From NCBI GenBank assembly GCA_024036415.1, contig JAMWET010003558.1, positions 10,001 to 74,000 on the forward strand: 64,000 nt of DNA. The letters run 5' to 3'. Numbering within the stretch: position 1 is the first letter of the stretch; each line of letters begins with the position of its first letter. The position numbers were made by a program, and so were the translations under genes. Below, piece after piece: positions 24,904-41,239 of the stretch. The notes below the pieces were generated by a model, which was not told the origin of the DNA, did no database searches, and saw only the letters and a program-made list of their open reading frames with translations. Source of the stretch: Prochilodus magdalenae (taxonomy: Eukaryota; Chordata; Actinopteri; Characiformes; Prochilodontidae).

Positions 24904-27300
24904 GTCATTAACACCTATAGCGCATGAACGACTTTTGCTGAGGAAATGTGTTTGGATGACCGTGGAATCACAGTTAAACAATCAAAAAAACAAGTTTGGC
25001 TGGCAAACACAAAACTATTGGGAGAAAACCCAAACTCATTTTAGTAGGTCTGTTAGCTGGTGGTACACCGAAAAGCCAGTGTGTGTAAGGCCAATTACAG
25101 TGTACCATGCAAGCAAGTTGACAGCCTTCGTGCTTTAGAACTGTGAATCATAGAAGGTGGAGAATATGGGGTGCATACTCCATATAATTAGAGACATTAG
25201 CACTCATGTGGTTATAATAGACGTCAGTGGAAAGACGGTATTTGTGTCCTGAAGTCTTTACATTAGGTGAAAGGACGGGAGAAAGTCATTGTTTGCTCTT
25301 TGTTTAAAGGGAAGGAGAAGACCATGGAGTGATGTAACACACACACACACACTCAAAGCAATAGTGTCATTTTAATCATAATTATTTTAATTCCCATTAT
25401 TTCAGAATTAACGTTACATAATCTTACGGTGTGTATTCAATAGGGTGTGCATGAAGTGAAAGTAATAGTGTACAAAAACCACTGCAAAGGAGCGACCTTC
25501 TTACGGTGATTGATGTTTGTGTTTGTGTACAGTCACCAAGCCCGAACTAATACACTGTTATTTCATAACTTCACACCTGTACAAGTGCAAGCTGTTGTTA
25601 AAGGGATTAAATTGTTTTCTTGACAGCTAGGTGAGAAATTAACCTCCTACCCCATAGACCACGCGTACCCAGACACACATACACAGCGACAGAGGCAGAG
25701 ACGTCCTCCGCTGTCTTCATGTTGGAGTGTGTAAATGACTGTGGAAAAATTAATTTGGCGCTTCCAAGCATTTGAGAATGAAGTCCTCCTCCAGCACACA
25801 CGTCCTTGCCTCGATTGCATTCCCACTAATAAATGTGGGCCCGCATACCCCATCTGCATATAGAGTTAAGGTGGTGAGTGTGCGACGGTGTGTGATGAAT
25901 ACAGATTAAGCTAAACTCCTGATGAATATCCCTCAGTTTGACCAAAGGTCATCCCTGCACGTGTATGCATTCTCAATAGGATGAGATACAAGTCTGCTCC
26001 TTTACCTGCATGTTTATAGATTGTTTAAAGTACAGTTGAAATAGGAGTTAGCCTATTTGCGAAGAGAACACACTGCATTGTAATTGTAAATGGAAGCACA
26101 GATTGGGGATCATTTAGTATAGCTTAATATTCATATACAGAAATTTAAATACTAAAAACAGAAATACCATGTTATAAGCAAGTTAGTCAATCAATTTCTA
26201 CAAAATGTGGTATGCACTTGTACGTAAAGTCTTTGTCAAAATTGTTTCATACATTAAATTCTATTTACCAGTGTTATGTTAGAAAAAATGTTGATTAAAT
26301 AAATAGAATAGAATGGTAGATTAATGCTCCAAGAATTCTGAGCTGCTGCCTACGTTTTACACTCTGGGTGTGTCAGAAATCAAAGTGATTGAGAGCAGTT
26401 TCTCCTTGACAAAACGTAAACTGGCCTTAGTGGCCCCCGAACAAAAAAGTAGACCACTTCTTGGTTTGTGTCTGAACCCTAAAAGCTGCTTTAATGATCA
26501 TTTTAGTGATCATTTTAGTAATTACATATAGCAGCCAGCTAGTGTTCATGTTATGATTGGTAGATCACAGACATATCGTGTCCGGTATCGAAACACTTAG
26601 CCCTAACATTATATCCGTTATAGCTTTGCTAGCTAGCTAACTGCTGGGCCAGGAGATCACACAAGCTCCTATTATGAATTGACCTGGTCATATTTGTGGA
26701 CACGGTGGAGAAAGTTCCTGGGTCCCTCATTGTGCGCCATGCCTGCACAGTACAGTTATGGGCTTAATTGCTTGTAGGATCCTGCAACAGGTGGAGGTGC
26801 TACACTTAATGTGATAACAGTAATAAATTTACAGTAATGATTCAATAAGCTACTCACTTGGAATCTTGGTAGGGATTCGAAGCAGTGGGAGAGCAGTTAC
26901 TTTATTTGAGGAAGATTAACCACAAGGACCTGACATGACAGTCTCTCAACAGAAAAGCATAACAGCGTTCGTTCCCTGCCAGTTCTTTGTGAAAACATCA
27001 CAACACTGTATATAATAGTCCAAGAAAATCATCAAAATTTGCGAAAAGGAGCTTTAAATGCGTGCTGGTGTCTTGTGCTTTAGTAAGAGGTTTTAGTTGA
27101 TTTTGTCCGATGAAGGAAGCACAGAAAGCCCTGTTACAGCTGGCTAGAGGCTACTCCCCACTGATAGGGAAGTGGATTGTAAAACTGCAGCTGTACCTGT
27201 TTTTCACGCAATACCTTATATAGATCGGAATATAAAATCTGACTGGAATAACCATCTGTTCACCGAACTGCCTTTTCTTTTACTGTTTGTGCGTTTGTAG

Positions 27301-27403
27301 CTGCTGCCCTGGTGGACACTGAGATACATCGCCTTACATCAGCAGGTCCTGGAAGCAAGATCCCCACAGCTCTACAGCCTGGCAAAGAGCTGCATGGAGA
27401 AAG
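27301..27403 (+). CDS. ttc27: ttc27 exon 5 (followed by a GC-AG intron)
   Basis: The acceptor is GTTTGTAG|CTGC. The exon encodes [20 protein letters not shown] then [14 protein letters not shown], matching the TTC27 'LPWWTLRCVN...SPLL' segment. The end is fixed by the frame of exon 6: the exon must leave one G (phase 1) to build a GTA codon, which places the boundary at AAAG|GCAAGA. The intron therefore starts with GC, not GT. There is no GT donor nearby that keeps the frame. Confidence 0.92.
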
Positions 27404-28867
27404 GCAAGAGAACATGCACACAGACATAGACAGACACAAACACATACAGACACAAACACACATGCAGTGCAATACACAAATCAGGAGATCGCTAGTTATG
27501 TATTTGAGATTCAGATATTCAGACGTAGATTGCAGCCTTTGGCAGTCATGGCTCTTGGCTGCAGTTCTAAAATTTTTGTAATTGTCACTTGAATTCTTAG
27601 TGTTCAAATACACAATGTCGTGGTCAGCATGTGAGAGAGAGCATGCGTAGTGGAACTTCAGCATCTCTACATGTACAGCAGGTTCTTAGTGAGGAACAGA
27701 AGGAATTTTCTATTAACTTCTAGGAGTACAAAAAATGCATGAATTTAACTTAAAATTATGCTTACTTCAAAAATAACAGTTTAGTGGGATTTGTTACTTG
27801 GAGAAGAAGCTGTTTACAGTGCTTGAGTCTCAGCCCTGACTCACGCGCTCCACTTCAGCTGACATCCCTTTGTCTGGCGGTCGCCAGCATTCCAACTGTC
27901 CTTTAGGTTCTTCTACAAAGGCCGGGTATAAAGAGAAAGACAGAATGTGAAGGTTTCCACTGTCATTAGCCCAAAACCCTTGCCAAACGTAACTTCCATT
28001 TGCATTTTGTTTGCTTTTCAGTTCCTCTGTTGTCATCACTGCCTGTAAGTGCTCTTAAGAGTATTGGTTAGGCTGTTTTGTACTGAGCAGAGCAACTGTA
28101 GGAGCTCAAAGTCAAACAGTGCTATACAAACTTTTGTATATGAGTGACGAAAGCTTGTAATGCCACATTTGGGCATAATCTGCTGAATCTCTGATGAACT
28201 GAGTTACAATTCTTACATGAATTAAGAAAGATAAAGACGTTAGCACCCAGTGCCGGAAGATAAACTGGCCCTTTTGCATCTCTCTATTACATAGGAGTAC
28301 TGTGGTCTACAGCTGCATCTCCCTCCATGAGAACTTGTGAGCATGTAAGCGAGTGTGCGAGTGGAGAAATGCACTGGCACAGATGAAACGGGTCATGTAG
28401 TTTAACGCAACATCAAACTCTTATCGACATAAGCTAAATAGTTCCATCCTGTATCTCATCTGAAGATATATTGATATACCTAAAAAGCCGATATACCAAC
28501 CAGACCTAAATCAAGCACCTAGACTAAACCATTGTGACTTGTCAGTTTCAGTTCTGCTACACAAGACTTTTAGGTCTGTCTTTTGAGCTGATTCCAGCAA
28601 GGATTTAATTAGTGATGTAGGAAAACGGCAGTGTGTAGTTTCATTCCTCAAAAGACCGGGAACTTGTTTGGTCCCAGGAGGGATTTGTTGCCCAAGTGTT
28701 TCAACCAGTAGTCTTAATTAGATGCTTTGGAATGAGCTTTTAGAGCATCTTGTCCCATCAGACACACTGAGCCATTCAGATTCTTGGTAAAGATGATCAT
28801 CCACTAGGGCTGTGACAATAACCGCATTACAGCATACAGAATGTGGCTGTTTTTTGTTTTTTGTTTA

Positions 28868-28872
<5 letters not shown>

Positions 28873-28916
<44 letters not shown>
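28873..28916. repeat. (TA)n microsatellite
   Basis: About 21 TA units between A/T-rich flanks. Confidence 0.95.
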
Positions 28917-28923
<7 letters not shown>

Positions 28924-29281
28924 TAATTTATTTAATCACTCTCTTACTTGCAACTTCAGATGATGGCTGTCACTGATGGCTGTAGATTTTGAATCCGCAC
29001 AGTGCACTACTGTAGCCATACAAACGTCACTCATACATGCAGCTCGAAACCTGCTTTAAGCATCTAATTTATTCAGTAAGAAGAAGCGTACTGTGCATGG
29101 GAGCCAACACTCTGTGCACACTCAACAGAGTCAAACTTCTTTTTATCCTGGTGTGATCACATTCAAGTGTCTGTGTATGCTTTTTTAGCACCTAATTGAT
29201 GCTAATTGATAATTATCTGTTATAATTATCACTTATAGTTCAAGCCAACTGTATGTTGCATTGTTATTTTACCTTCATCAT

Positions 29282-29960
29282 CAAAAGAACAGCTGCACCC
29301 AGATGGAAGTGTGGGATTTCAATGCTGTTGGGAAGGAAGATAAAGGTTACCAGGATCAATAACTGATAATACATTTAGACTGATATGATCAATATTTATT
29401 GAGCTACACATGCAGAAGTAGTGTCTGTCAGTATGGCGTTGGGCCGCCATCCATCTCATGCAACCTGAATATTCTCACCCAGTTCCTACAGACTTTGTGG
29501 TGGGGGTGAAGGTGTATTGACACCAGGTCTTCTGGGCGTGTGTGATGCGTGACAACAAACCATTCATCTTGGTGCTGACCACGGTGCCTCCACACACAGA
29601 TTTGTTGGTTGTCTCCACCAAAACAAAAGCGAGACCCATCACTGAAGATGACGGTCTGGCACAACACCATTGCAGTCCTTGGTGACGTTAACAGTGTTAA
29701 GGACAGTCGTCGCAATGTTCTGTGTGCATGTAGTGCGTGCGTGGTGCACCCGTCTGCCAATGGTGCTGCACTAACAGGATAACTCAAACAGCATCACTGC
29801 ATGCTGAAATTCCGTACTTGTGGCTGTTGGGTCAGATACAGCGATAAGACCCGTCCTGGCTTATATCATACAATGTTTCACTATGTCAAATCTTCCCAAC
29901 AAGTTTAATTCCTGTTGGTTGATTCCTTCTGGGTGCAGCTATTTGCAACTGTTCTTATGG
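29282..29960 (-). mobile_element. Tc1-like remnant with both ends present
   Basis: Inverted ends: 'agaacagctgcacccaga' on the left (about 29286-29303) and 'tctgggtgcagctatttgca' plus 'actgttctt' on the right (about 29929-29957). A minus-strand frame (29787 down to 29428) carries VIFSDGSRFCFGGDNQQICV then WRHRGQHQDEWFVVTHHTRP, the first part of the catalytic core. The family motif SDES reads SDGS here. Large central parts of the transposase are deleted, leaving about 680 bp. Same family as 795-1045, 3385-4035 and 53935-54310. Confidence 0.8.
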
Positions 29961-31703
29961 TAAGTTTAATATTATCTGATATATGATATCTGACATATTT
30001 TCCGATATCTATGGGATTGTAGTAACCGTGAAGCTACTGCATAATTCTTTTGTATTGTGAAATCACCTTAAGAAGTAACATCAGTGTCTTCTGAAATATG
30101 AGCATGAGATCCCCTGCAAAGAGTTACAGTCACCATGTTAACACATTTTGTTGGTGTCTGTGGGCTTTTCTTACTTAGACCCATGCTCTAGACTGGTTTG
30201 TCTTTCATGCTCCATCCACTCTCGATAAGAGCTTTTGGGCAGTAATTTGCTGCAGCAACGCCTACATCTAAGCAATCAATAGAGCAGCAGCGCTCTACGG
30301 ATCTGCTGGACTGTTAAATGCAATTCCCAAACAGTGATTCAACTTTTGTGGGACTTTATTTTTCTCTGGAACATGTCGCATGAGTTTTACTTTGTATTAT
30401 ATCTAAAGTAAAATGATCCTTCTGTTCATGTTTGACATTTTAGTGAACAGTGTTTCTTATAAACCTGAATGTCGTCAGAATCCCCCCCGCCCCGTCCCCC
30501 ATGCATATTGTGGATGGTACACTGAAACCAATATGAATGGTATTTTAGATTGTATCATCTTAAATTGAGTATAAAGGGTATTCTTCTATCCTGTGACCCA
30601 TGTTTTCCAGGAACAGGATTCCAACCTAACAAGCCCTAAAGGCTTATTCTTTGTTCTCATCTTTCACTTGCATGTTGTCTTTAGTACGGCAGTGTTCAGA
30701 ACTCGTGTAAAAAGGTAATTATCATGAAATTTTATGGTCTTTTATGCACCGTTTTTCATTTCAGTCCATCTCTGACTTTGAATCAATGAAGCGTTTTATA
30801 AGTAAGTAAATAATAAAAGTGAATTATCCTTTAATCAGCCTTTAAACACAATGAGTTACACGGGTGAGCGGATTTAGAGCCAGGTCTTTCATCACTCTGC
30901 TTAGTAAATGTCAACCTACACCAGAGGTTTACTCGGGGTAATAGAATGGGACCCTACCAAGGCTTAAAAAAGAGCATTGTTGGGAGTAGTGGATGTATAA
31001 GTGTGTAAGTGAGTGCGAATATTGTATACAATTTTTTGAAATTGATGTTGACATTTTCACGGACGGGTAATTTCCAACACATGAATATCAGCTGACTTTA
31101 ATGTCGGCTTAACAGAAAGAATTATATGTGTCTCAGCCTAAAAACCATAGTAGGTTACAGCTACAATAACCTGTAGGTTAACAAAACGAGCTTTAGCTTA
31201 TTGCAGAAAGCAGTGCAGAGGCTGTAAACCTGCGCTATGCCATACCAAATTCATCTTAACCATTTTTCACAGGAAATACGTTTAATTTCACTGGTGTCTC
31301 TGTGGATTTAACACATTACTTGCCATGCTGAAATGGGCTGCTAAAGATGGCTTCCAGTCAGCAAACCTAAAACTAATTATCACTTGTTGCATCTTATCTC
31401 CTATGCTTGGCCCCCTATTACACTCTCGATGATGGCAATTGGTAGGGGATGCAATTGAATGATGGCATATTGCACCAGAAAAGCCAGAAAAGCCTGACCT
31501 TAATTGTGAGCTTTTGCTAAAGTCAGATGTTTGTTTCGCTAACTTCATTTTGTTAACTTGCTCTGTATATTAATATTTTTATTTTTTAACTTGAAGTTTG
31601 AAATCAATTTAATGACTTGTTTTATTCTAAAGCTTTGTGAGAAGAGGATTAACTTAACAAAAGACGACTATTGGAAAAGCTTGATGGCTGCCTCTCTAGT
31701 TGT

Positions 31704-31809
31704 AACACACACACACACACACACACACACATACCCTTAATATGTGGCTTGCTCCTGAAAGCATGAAGAATGTCATTAGCATAGGCAGCTATATAAATTG
31801 TACACACAC

Positions 31810-31846
<37 letters not shown>

Positions 31847-31860
31847 TGTGTGTGTGCTAA
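31704..31860. repeat. (CA)n and (GT)n microsatellites in inverted arrangement
   Basis: (CA)n at about 31706-31731 and (GT)n at about 31810-31856, about 80 bp apart, capable of forming a hairpin in the transcript. Confidence 0.9.
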
Positions 31861-32259
31861 CACGGATTTTAATCTCAAAGCTGCGTGGCCTTCAGAGATT
31901 TTCATTCTAGTCATGGCCACATAGAACATGTGAAGGACACTGCTGTCACATGACTCTCTCTACATAGCCCGTGCCTCCAAGGTCTCATTGCTCATCTTAG
32001 AAGTGTGGAATATTTCTTTGATAATGGCACCGAAAGAAAGGCATTGTGCCATTTGCAGTTTTTCAGATGTTAGAGTAAATAAGAATGTTTGGCATTTCAT
32101 TCGTGTCTTATTTATTCCAAAAGATAATCTTGGGGGCATTCTGTAACTTACACCACGCTGAGTTAATACATCCAAGGGCTTTCATTCTATTAATAAACCA
32201 AACAATACAATTGCACTGTGACTAAAACATACCTAAGAGTGTTTAATACCTCCATGATC

Positions 32260-32510
32260 GACTTGGACAAGTTTCTGTATGTAGGCCACATCCGTGTTCT
32301 GCGTTAAGGAATTGGTCAGTTGGGCCACATTTGGTAGGTGCCTTCCCTGGCACAATGCCGTGGAGAATTACCTGTAGACTGGGATTTTAGCCACTGCTGG
32401 TAGACCTGTATGACCGTACGCTTCCATACACCTGCAGATTCAGCTACTTCCTTCACACTATGGTCTTTGGCCACGCCCACATGCTCACTCCTTTTAGCCA
32501 ATCATTAACA
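32260..32510 (-). mobile_element. Fragment of a Tc1-like transposase N-terminus
   Basis: A 61-residue minus-strand frame reads MAKRSEHVGVAKDHSVKEVA then ESAGVWKRTVIQVYQQWLKS. The second part has the form of the recognition helix region of Tc1-like DNA-binding domains (ETA..LG.S.TTV...Y..W). No catalytic domain or termini are seen next to it. Confidence 0.55.
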
Positions 32511-32810
32511 TCTGCTTCGGAGCCATTTACCTCACATGGAGCGAGACATTCACTGCAGCGTAGCACCTCTTCCCAATCTATGAATTCTGTCTTGATGTAA
32601 AATGCCGTAACAGACCTTGTAAAGTTGTGGTATATGAATCTGCAGCATGTGGGAGACTCTCGTGTACTCCTTAGATATATAAACATTATGCATTGTGCAC
32701 CATTTGGAGATGCCATATGCTCCCACTGAATTTATATCCCTGTAAGCATGTGGAACACCTTCCCTCCCCCTCATTTTCTCCTTTTTTGTATCTTTTGTTT
32801 TTTCCTGCAG

Positions 32811-32975
32811 TATGTAAATATGATGACCTTCTAACCAGTGGAACACACAAAAACCTGGGCATACTCTTTTACTTGGAGTGCAGCTATATCTGCTTGACAT
32901 ATTATGAGTACCCCAAGGCTAAAGAACATCTGCAGAAAGCCCGGGAGCTCTCAGGACTCAGCATTAACATGACTG
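32811..32975 (+). CDS. ttc27: ttc27 exon 6
   Basis: The acceptor is a strong T-rich tract ending TCCTGCAG and the donor ACTG|GTAGGT. It enters in phase 1 and leaves in phase 1. The translation is (V)CKYDDLLTSGTHKNLGILF, then YLECSYICLTYYEYPKAKEH and LQKARELSGLSINMTG. This aligns with the TTC27 helical pair containing 'HLECAY..LYYYEYRRAK'; its spacing of aromatic and small residues resembles a TPR-like helix-turn-helix. Confidence 0.95.
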
Positions 32976-33117
32976 GTAGGTAACGCAATGTTCGCTTATC
33001 TCATACCCCCCCGGTTGGTATTGGTGGATTGCTCTAGAAACACAAGAATGTAAGGGGGAGGGGACAACCGGGTATTGAATGGAATGGACAGGTTGTCGAT
33101 TGTGTTGTTCCTCACAG
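32976..33117 (+). other. ttc27 intron 6 (142 bp)
   Basis: Compact GT-AG intron, phase 1, with a C-run near 33007-33012 and T-rich tract before the acceptor. No other feature. Confidence 0.95.
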
Positions 33118-33260
33118 GTGCGCTGGGGAAGAGAACCCGTTTCCAGGAGAATTTCCTCGCTCAGCTCATCCTTGACGTTAAGAGGAAGGAGGACTCATCC
33201 CTATTGCAATGCGAGGGCAGCCTTTCGCCTGCACCAACTCCCAAAGATCTCTTGCCAAAG
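33118..33260 (+). CDS. ttc27: ttc27 exon 7
   Basis: The acceptor is TCCTCACAG|GTGC and the donor AAG|GTACCA. The exon enters in phase 1 and leaves in phase 0. It encodes [20 protein letters not shown], then [20 protein letters not shown] and [20 protein letters not shown] is the most strongly conserved motif of TTC27 in this window. The intron separating it from exon 6 is only 142 bp, the shortest in the window. Confidence 0.97.
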
Positions 33261-33304
33261 GTACCAACACTACATTGTTGAATGTTGTGCATTGTGCATT
33301 ATAG

Positions 33305-33318
33305 CCACCAGGGGGTGA
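33305..33318 (+). promoter_or_regulatory. CTCF-like motif
   Basis: CCACCAGGGGGTGA agrees with most of the CTCF core consensus CCASYAGRKGGCRS, with a T in place of the conserved C. It lies 45 bp after exon 7. A motif match alone is weak evidence. Confidence 0.3.
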
Positions 33319-35191
33319 CCTTTGCTCTTGGGTTTACTGCAGATGACATTGAAAAGCGGTGAAGGTCATGCTTGCTGGAATTATATCTTCTGCAGATGTC
33401 TCTTTCTCTGTCTTCGTGTGTCTCCTCTCACACCCTAACGCAGTGGGTTGCTTTTATTGCACATTCTTAACCAGTGATCAAGTTCTTTCTATCTGGCCTG
33501 TAATAGAGCTGTCCAGTGACTGCTGTTGTCCATACTGAACACAAGTGGAGGCTCATTGGATAGGCTTATACTGGAAGTCCGTTGTGTGTAAAAAGCTGAA
33601 AAGGTTAGATTTTTGTACAAGCTGTTTTAATGCATGGTCTACGTGTGTCTGTGTGTTGTGGATTGGTCTCAAGGGTTTTAGCTGAAATTATGGCTTCCAT
33701 CTACGTTTGCACGTGTGTGTGTTGTTTTTGAGATCATTAATGAATGAGAAGGAAGAAGATGATTAGCTTGTGGGTCTGAGGGCATCTTGGCCTTGGCACA
33801 CACAAGTCAGACCTCCCATTGTTTTCCTAACTACACCATGCACAGTATAGGTGGCCTCCAACCCTGGGGGCATATTTATAAAATGTTAAATGTGATGCAT
33901 GTATTTGATATTCATGGTGTAATAGAATGCGTTTTTCAGCATTTTAAGTTATGTATGGTCTACCTGGAAGTTATGTGCCTTAAAATAGACACAGATAGAT
34001 GATTTAGTAGTTAGTTACTTGAGGCTTACTACTAGCTGTTGATATTATACTGGGTACTTGCTGTCAACCTCAACTTCAACACAAAGTAAATTAAAGCTGT
34101 TATTTACTATGAAGCATCCAATTTAAAATGTTCAGCTTCAACTGTCAGGAAAATCACAAAGCGTAACTGCTGCTTACAGGCTTTGGCTGTTGTTGTTGTG
34201 TTGCTAATAAAGCTGGAGCTTCAGTCTCTTAGCTTCAGCTAGATACATACAGTGAAATGTGCAGAGCAAACTAACAACTTCGCATGAACTGGTTAAATAT
34301 GTGGGCGCTGAAGTTCCTATTTGCCAGCTTGTTTTGAGTATTATTTGTTCCACATTACTAAAGCGCCACAGTTTGATTCTGGTGCCTGTATGTAGTATGT
34401 AGCAGTTAATTTGAAATTGAATGTCGATTACGAAGCTGGCAGTTTATTAGAAAGGGTATGAAAGTGCTGACCTCACCTTCGATGTCTGGAACTGTAGGTA
34501 GCCTCAATTTTCCGTTCTCATTGTATATAAACTGTTGAGCCGTAAATAATAAGACTGTGCTATCTTGTTTTAGTGGAGTGTCCCCATTTACTATTTAATT
34601 AAGTTTGTCGTGACTAGGAGCTGTTCAACTCGTGTTTGTCTGCCGACTGTCCTTTCGTTGACATGTGCTAGCCTAAAGGAGGATCAGAGCTGTTTTACAG
34701 TCTGTCCATCATACTTCAGAGATGACAAAAGTAATTTCATGCTCTCCCTGTCTTACATGTAATTGTGATTCTCACAAAAACACACGCGCACACACACACA
34801 CATGCACTCCTGCGTCATTCCTAAAAGATAAATGGGTTATTATTATTACATGCCACGCCAGACTGCTTTCGCTCAGCAGATCATAGCATGTGCAGAGAAC
34901 TGCAGAAACACACATGTGGCCCCTGGGAGCACTTTTAGGGGCCCTGAACCTCACACTCTCGAAAGCCGGGAAAGGTGTTTGCTGCTTTACCCTTCTGATA
35001 ATTTCTGCAGATGGGATAGAAGTATGTTTGTGTTTGGGAATAGTTGGCTTGTTTTAATTGTTTGTTTTCGCTCCTCTGTCTCTGGTCTGGGCTGTGAGCT
35101 GGGGTTTTTCATCATTGAGCATTTCTAAATTCTGTTGGGAACGAGGCCGTCTGGGCTCACATTAAATCAGTCTGGACTGCGGTTGTGTAGA

Positions 35192-35192
35192 C

Positions 35193-35261
<69 letters not shown>

Positions 35262-35264
35262 GGA
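35192..35264. repeat. (GT)n(GA)n microsatellite
   Basis: About 27 GT units followed by a short GA tract. Confidence 0.95.
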
Positions 35265-36296
35265 GAAAGTGTGGAATAATGCAAAAGTACATTGCCAGTA
35301 AGTGGAAGAGCTTTTAATACTGACAAGTTTGTGTGCGCAGGAGAGTGTTTTTGTTTTTTGTGCGTGTGTGCGCTGCGTATATATATCTTGCGTATGTATA
35401 ACGCTCAACACACACGGTCATATAGTTTTATTTTCTCTAAGCTAACTAATGTGACTCCTATTAATGCATATAGGGCAGTTGTGTCTACAGTGGGGCTTCG
35501 ATGGTCCAGCTAAGCAGATTAATTAAAATCATATTTTAATCAATTTTAAAATCATAATGTATTGTTTTATATTTAATGAGTGCACATTTGTCATTGTCAT
35601 TTGTCATACAGCTCACTCCTTTCAAATATTTCACCTCGCTTAGACTAAATGGGTTGTTGCCAGTTTTGGTTCAAATAAACTTCAAATTACTTTAAATAAA
35701 ACAGTTTACATTAATATTTCCTCATTATTGCTGCTTTTCACAAAGTAGTGAGAGTTTGAATGATTGCTCAGATGTTCACTTTGTTATTTCTGTTCTAAGG
35801 CTTCTACTGTCTTTAGTCTGTATTTAGGATGCCTCTTGCACCCATATACCTAAGGCAGGCTCCACTGCTGATATGTGTCTTTTCAACGCTGTCAGTGATT
35901 CAGACTATGTGTCTGTTTTTATATAAATACTGTGTACATACATTTGTTTACTTTTATTTTGGCTTTTGGGACTATTACATGTCACTCACAGCTATTTAGT
36001 TTTAAAACTAGTTTTATATTCGTCTGTCATTTTAAATATGTAATTTAATAATAAATGTTTGCAGCCAGTACTGTTTAAAGTTCAAACCCCTTTATTTTAG
36101 CTGTATTATGTTCATATAATGGAAGATATTGGTGTCCTTGATATGTTGTAATTTAATCTTTTGGTGTCGGTAGAAGAGAGGAGACCACTCTGAATATGAT
36201 AATAGTTTATTGAGTTCTGTTTCCAGCATGCAGTCCAGTTTTACACAACTGTTTCCTGTCGTTAATATCTCACTGTCATGTTCTGTTTAGAGTGAG

Positions 36297-36415
36297 GCAG
36301 CTCCTCCCAGAGGTTAACAAAAAATCAAAGGAAGATAAGGACATTTCTCAGGGCTCTGTTCTGGGGGGCAGCTCCTCCCAGGGGTTAACAAAAGGTCAAA
36401 GGAAGATAAGAAAAT
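36297..36415 (+). repeat. Two-copy 71-bp tandem repeat
   Basis: 'gcagctcctcccagaggtta' at 36297 returns as 'gcagctcctcccaggggtta' at 36368, followed by 'acaaaaggtcaaaggaagat' against 'acaaaaaatcaaaggaagat'. The second copy is partial. Confidence 0.85.
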
Positions 36416-36586
36416 GCATGGAATTAATGGGGAGGGGGGTCAGGGGTGTGTTTATTAAAAAAAAAAAAAAAAAAGTATTTGTGTTTGTGAATGTGAAATG
36501 AGAACACTAGTGTCATTGTCTTCCAGTGTCGCGTATTATTGTCTTTTCTCCTGTAAACTTGTGCGTTGAGGGTTTTACAGATGTAT

Positions 36587-36611
36587 TGTGTGTGTGTGTG
36601 TGTGTGTGTAG
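36587..36611 (+). promoter_or_regulatory. (TG)11 acceptor tract of exon 8
   Basis: Eleven TG units run straight into the TAG that ends intron 7. The normal pyrimidine tract is absent; an upstream 'ttttacag' at 36573-36580 has more pyrimidines but would not keep the conserved protein. UG repeats in RNA are bound by TDP-43 and CELF-type proteins in other genes. Confidence 0.7.
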
Positions 36612-36724
36612 GACCACCAGCTAAATGATGATACAGTACTAAACAAGATAAACCTAGCAGAGCCGTCTGAACACCAGCTTCCGGACCTCAGTGCAGAGGA
36701 GCAGGCCCTTATCCTGGGACTGTG
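36612..36724 (+). CDS. ttc27: ttc27 exon 8 (acceptor preceded by a TG repeat)
   Basis: Encodes [20 protein letters not shown] then [17 protein letters not shown] and the first two bases of a Cys codon. This matches the TTC27 'LELNDDTILNDIKL...LCAEE.AIILG' block. The donor is TGTG|GTGAGT, phase 2. The acceptor is (TG)11 followed by TAG, with almost no pyrimidine tract. The exon is 113 nt, so skipping it would shift the frame. Confidence 0.95.
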
Positions 36725-40516
<3,792 letters not shown>

Positions 40517-41239
40517 TGAGTGCGTGTGTGCATGCTGTGTATTCTGTGCGGTGCTGTGTTCTTGTCTCTGCTGTGCTGTGCAGCCTTGGCTCTGGTCTTG
40601 CGTCTCAATGTTTCCATAGAGGGCTGTAAATGAAAGAACGCTGAGTCGTGCTTTGGCCATGCATGTTAGCATGGTCAATTCCAGGCAGTATATCTCCCTC
40701 CCTTGTGTGTGTCTGTGTGTGTGTGTCTGTGTGTGTGTGTAAACTTATCAAGTTTTTGTGTGCAAGAATGTTTGTTCATCTGTCTGTCAGATGGATTGTC
40801 AGACCAGGCCCAAGAAAGAAAATCTATATTTCATCCTGTGTCCATCACATTAGCTCTTTCTTTTATTAAAAATTAAAGCTAACGTGTTATTATAAAGATG
40901 GGGACAATCGATAGTGTTTAATGGCAAACGGTGGCAAACCCAAATGCCATCATTAAACTGGAGTGATTATGCTTATTAGTCCTGGAATATTAATCCATTT
41001 CACTCATTTGTGGTGTTCATTGTAACCATTTACTGCAGTTATTTGAGTTGATCAGTTACAAAACACATTTGGTTAAAAAACAAATACGTTTACAAACTGA
41101 ATAAGAACAAACATCTGTGATTTGTTAATTCTCTCCAGATTTTATTTAACTGTCTGACATAAAGATTTCAATGTTGTCACTAACTTGATTGTATTTTGTA
41201 AAATTTGATTTACAATTTCACGACTTTAGGAATCTAAAA

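Larger units (their letters stand above)
27404..32810 (+). other. ttc27 intron 5 (GC-AG)
   Basis: 5.4 kb intron, phase 1, starting GCAAGA and ending TCCTGCAG. It holds a (TA)n run, a Tc1-like remnant (29282-29960), paired (CA)n/(GT)n tracts and a transposase N-terminal fragment (32260-32510). Nothing further is recognised in 27404-28870 or 29961-31700. Confidence 0.85.
33261..36611 (+). other. ttc27 intron 7
   Basis: GT-AG intron, 3.35 kb, phase 0. It contains a CTCF-like motif just past the donor, (CA)n near 34784-34802, a (GT)n(GA)n tract, a two-copy 71-bp tandem repeat, a poly-A run at 36451-36475 and the acceptor TG repeat. Nothing is recognised in 33330-34780 or 35265-36290. Confidence 0.8.
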
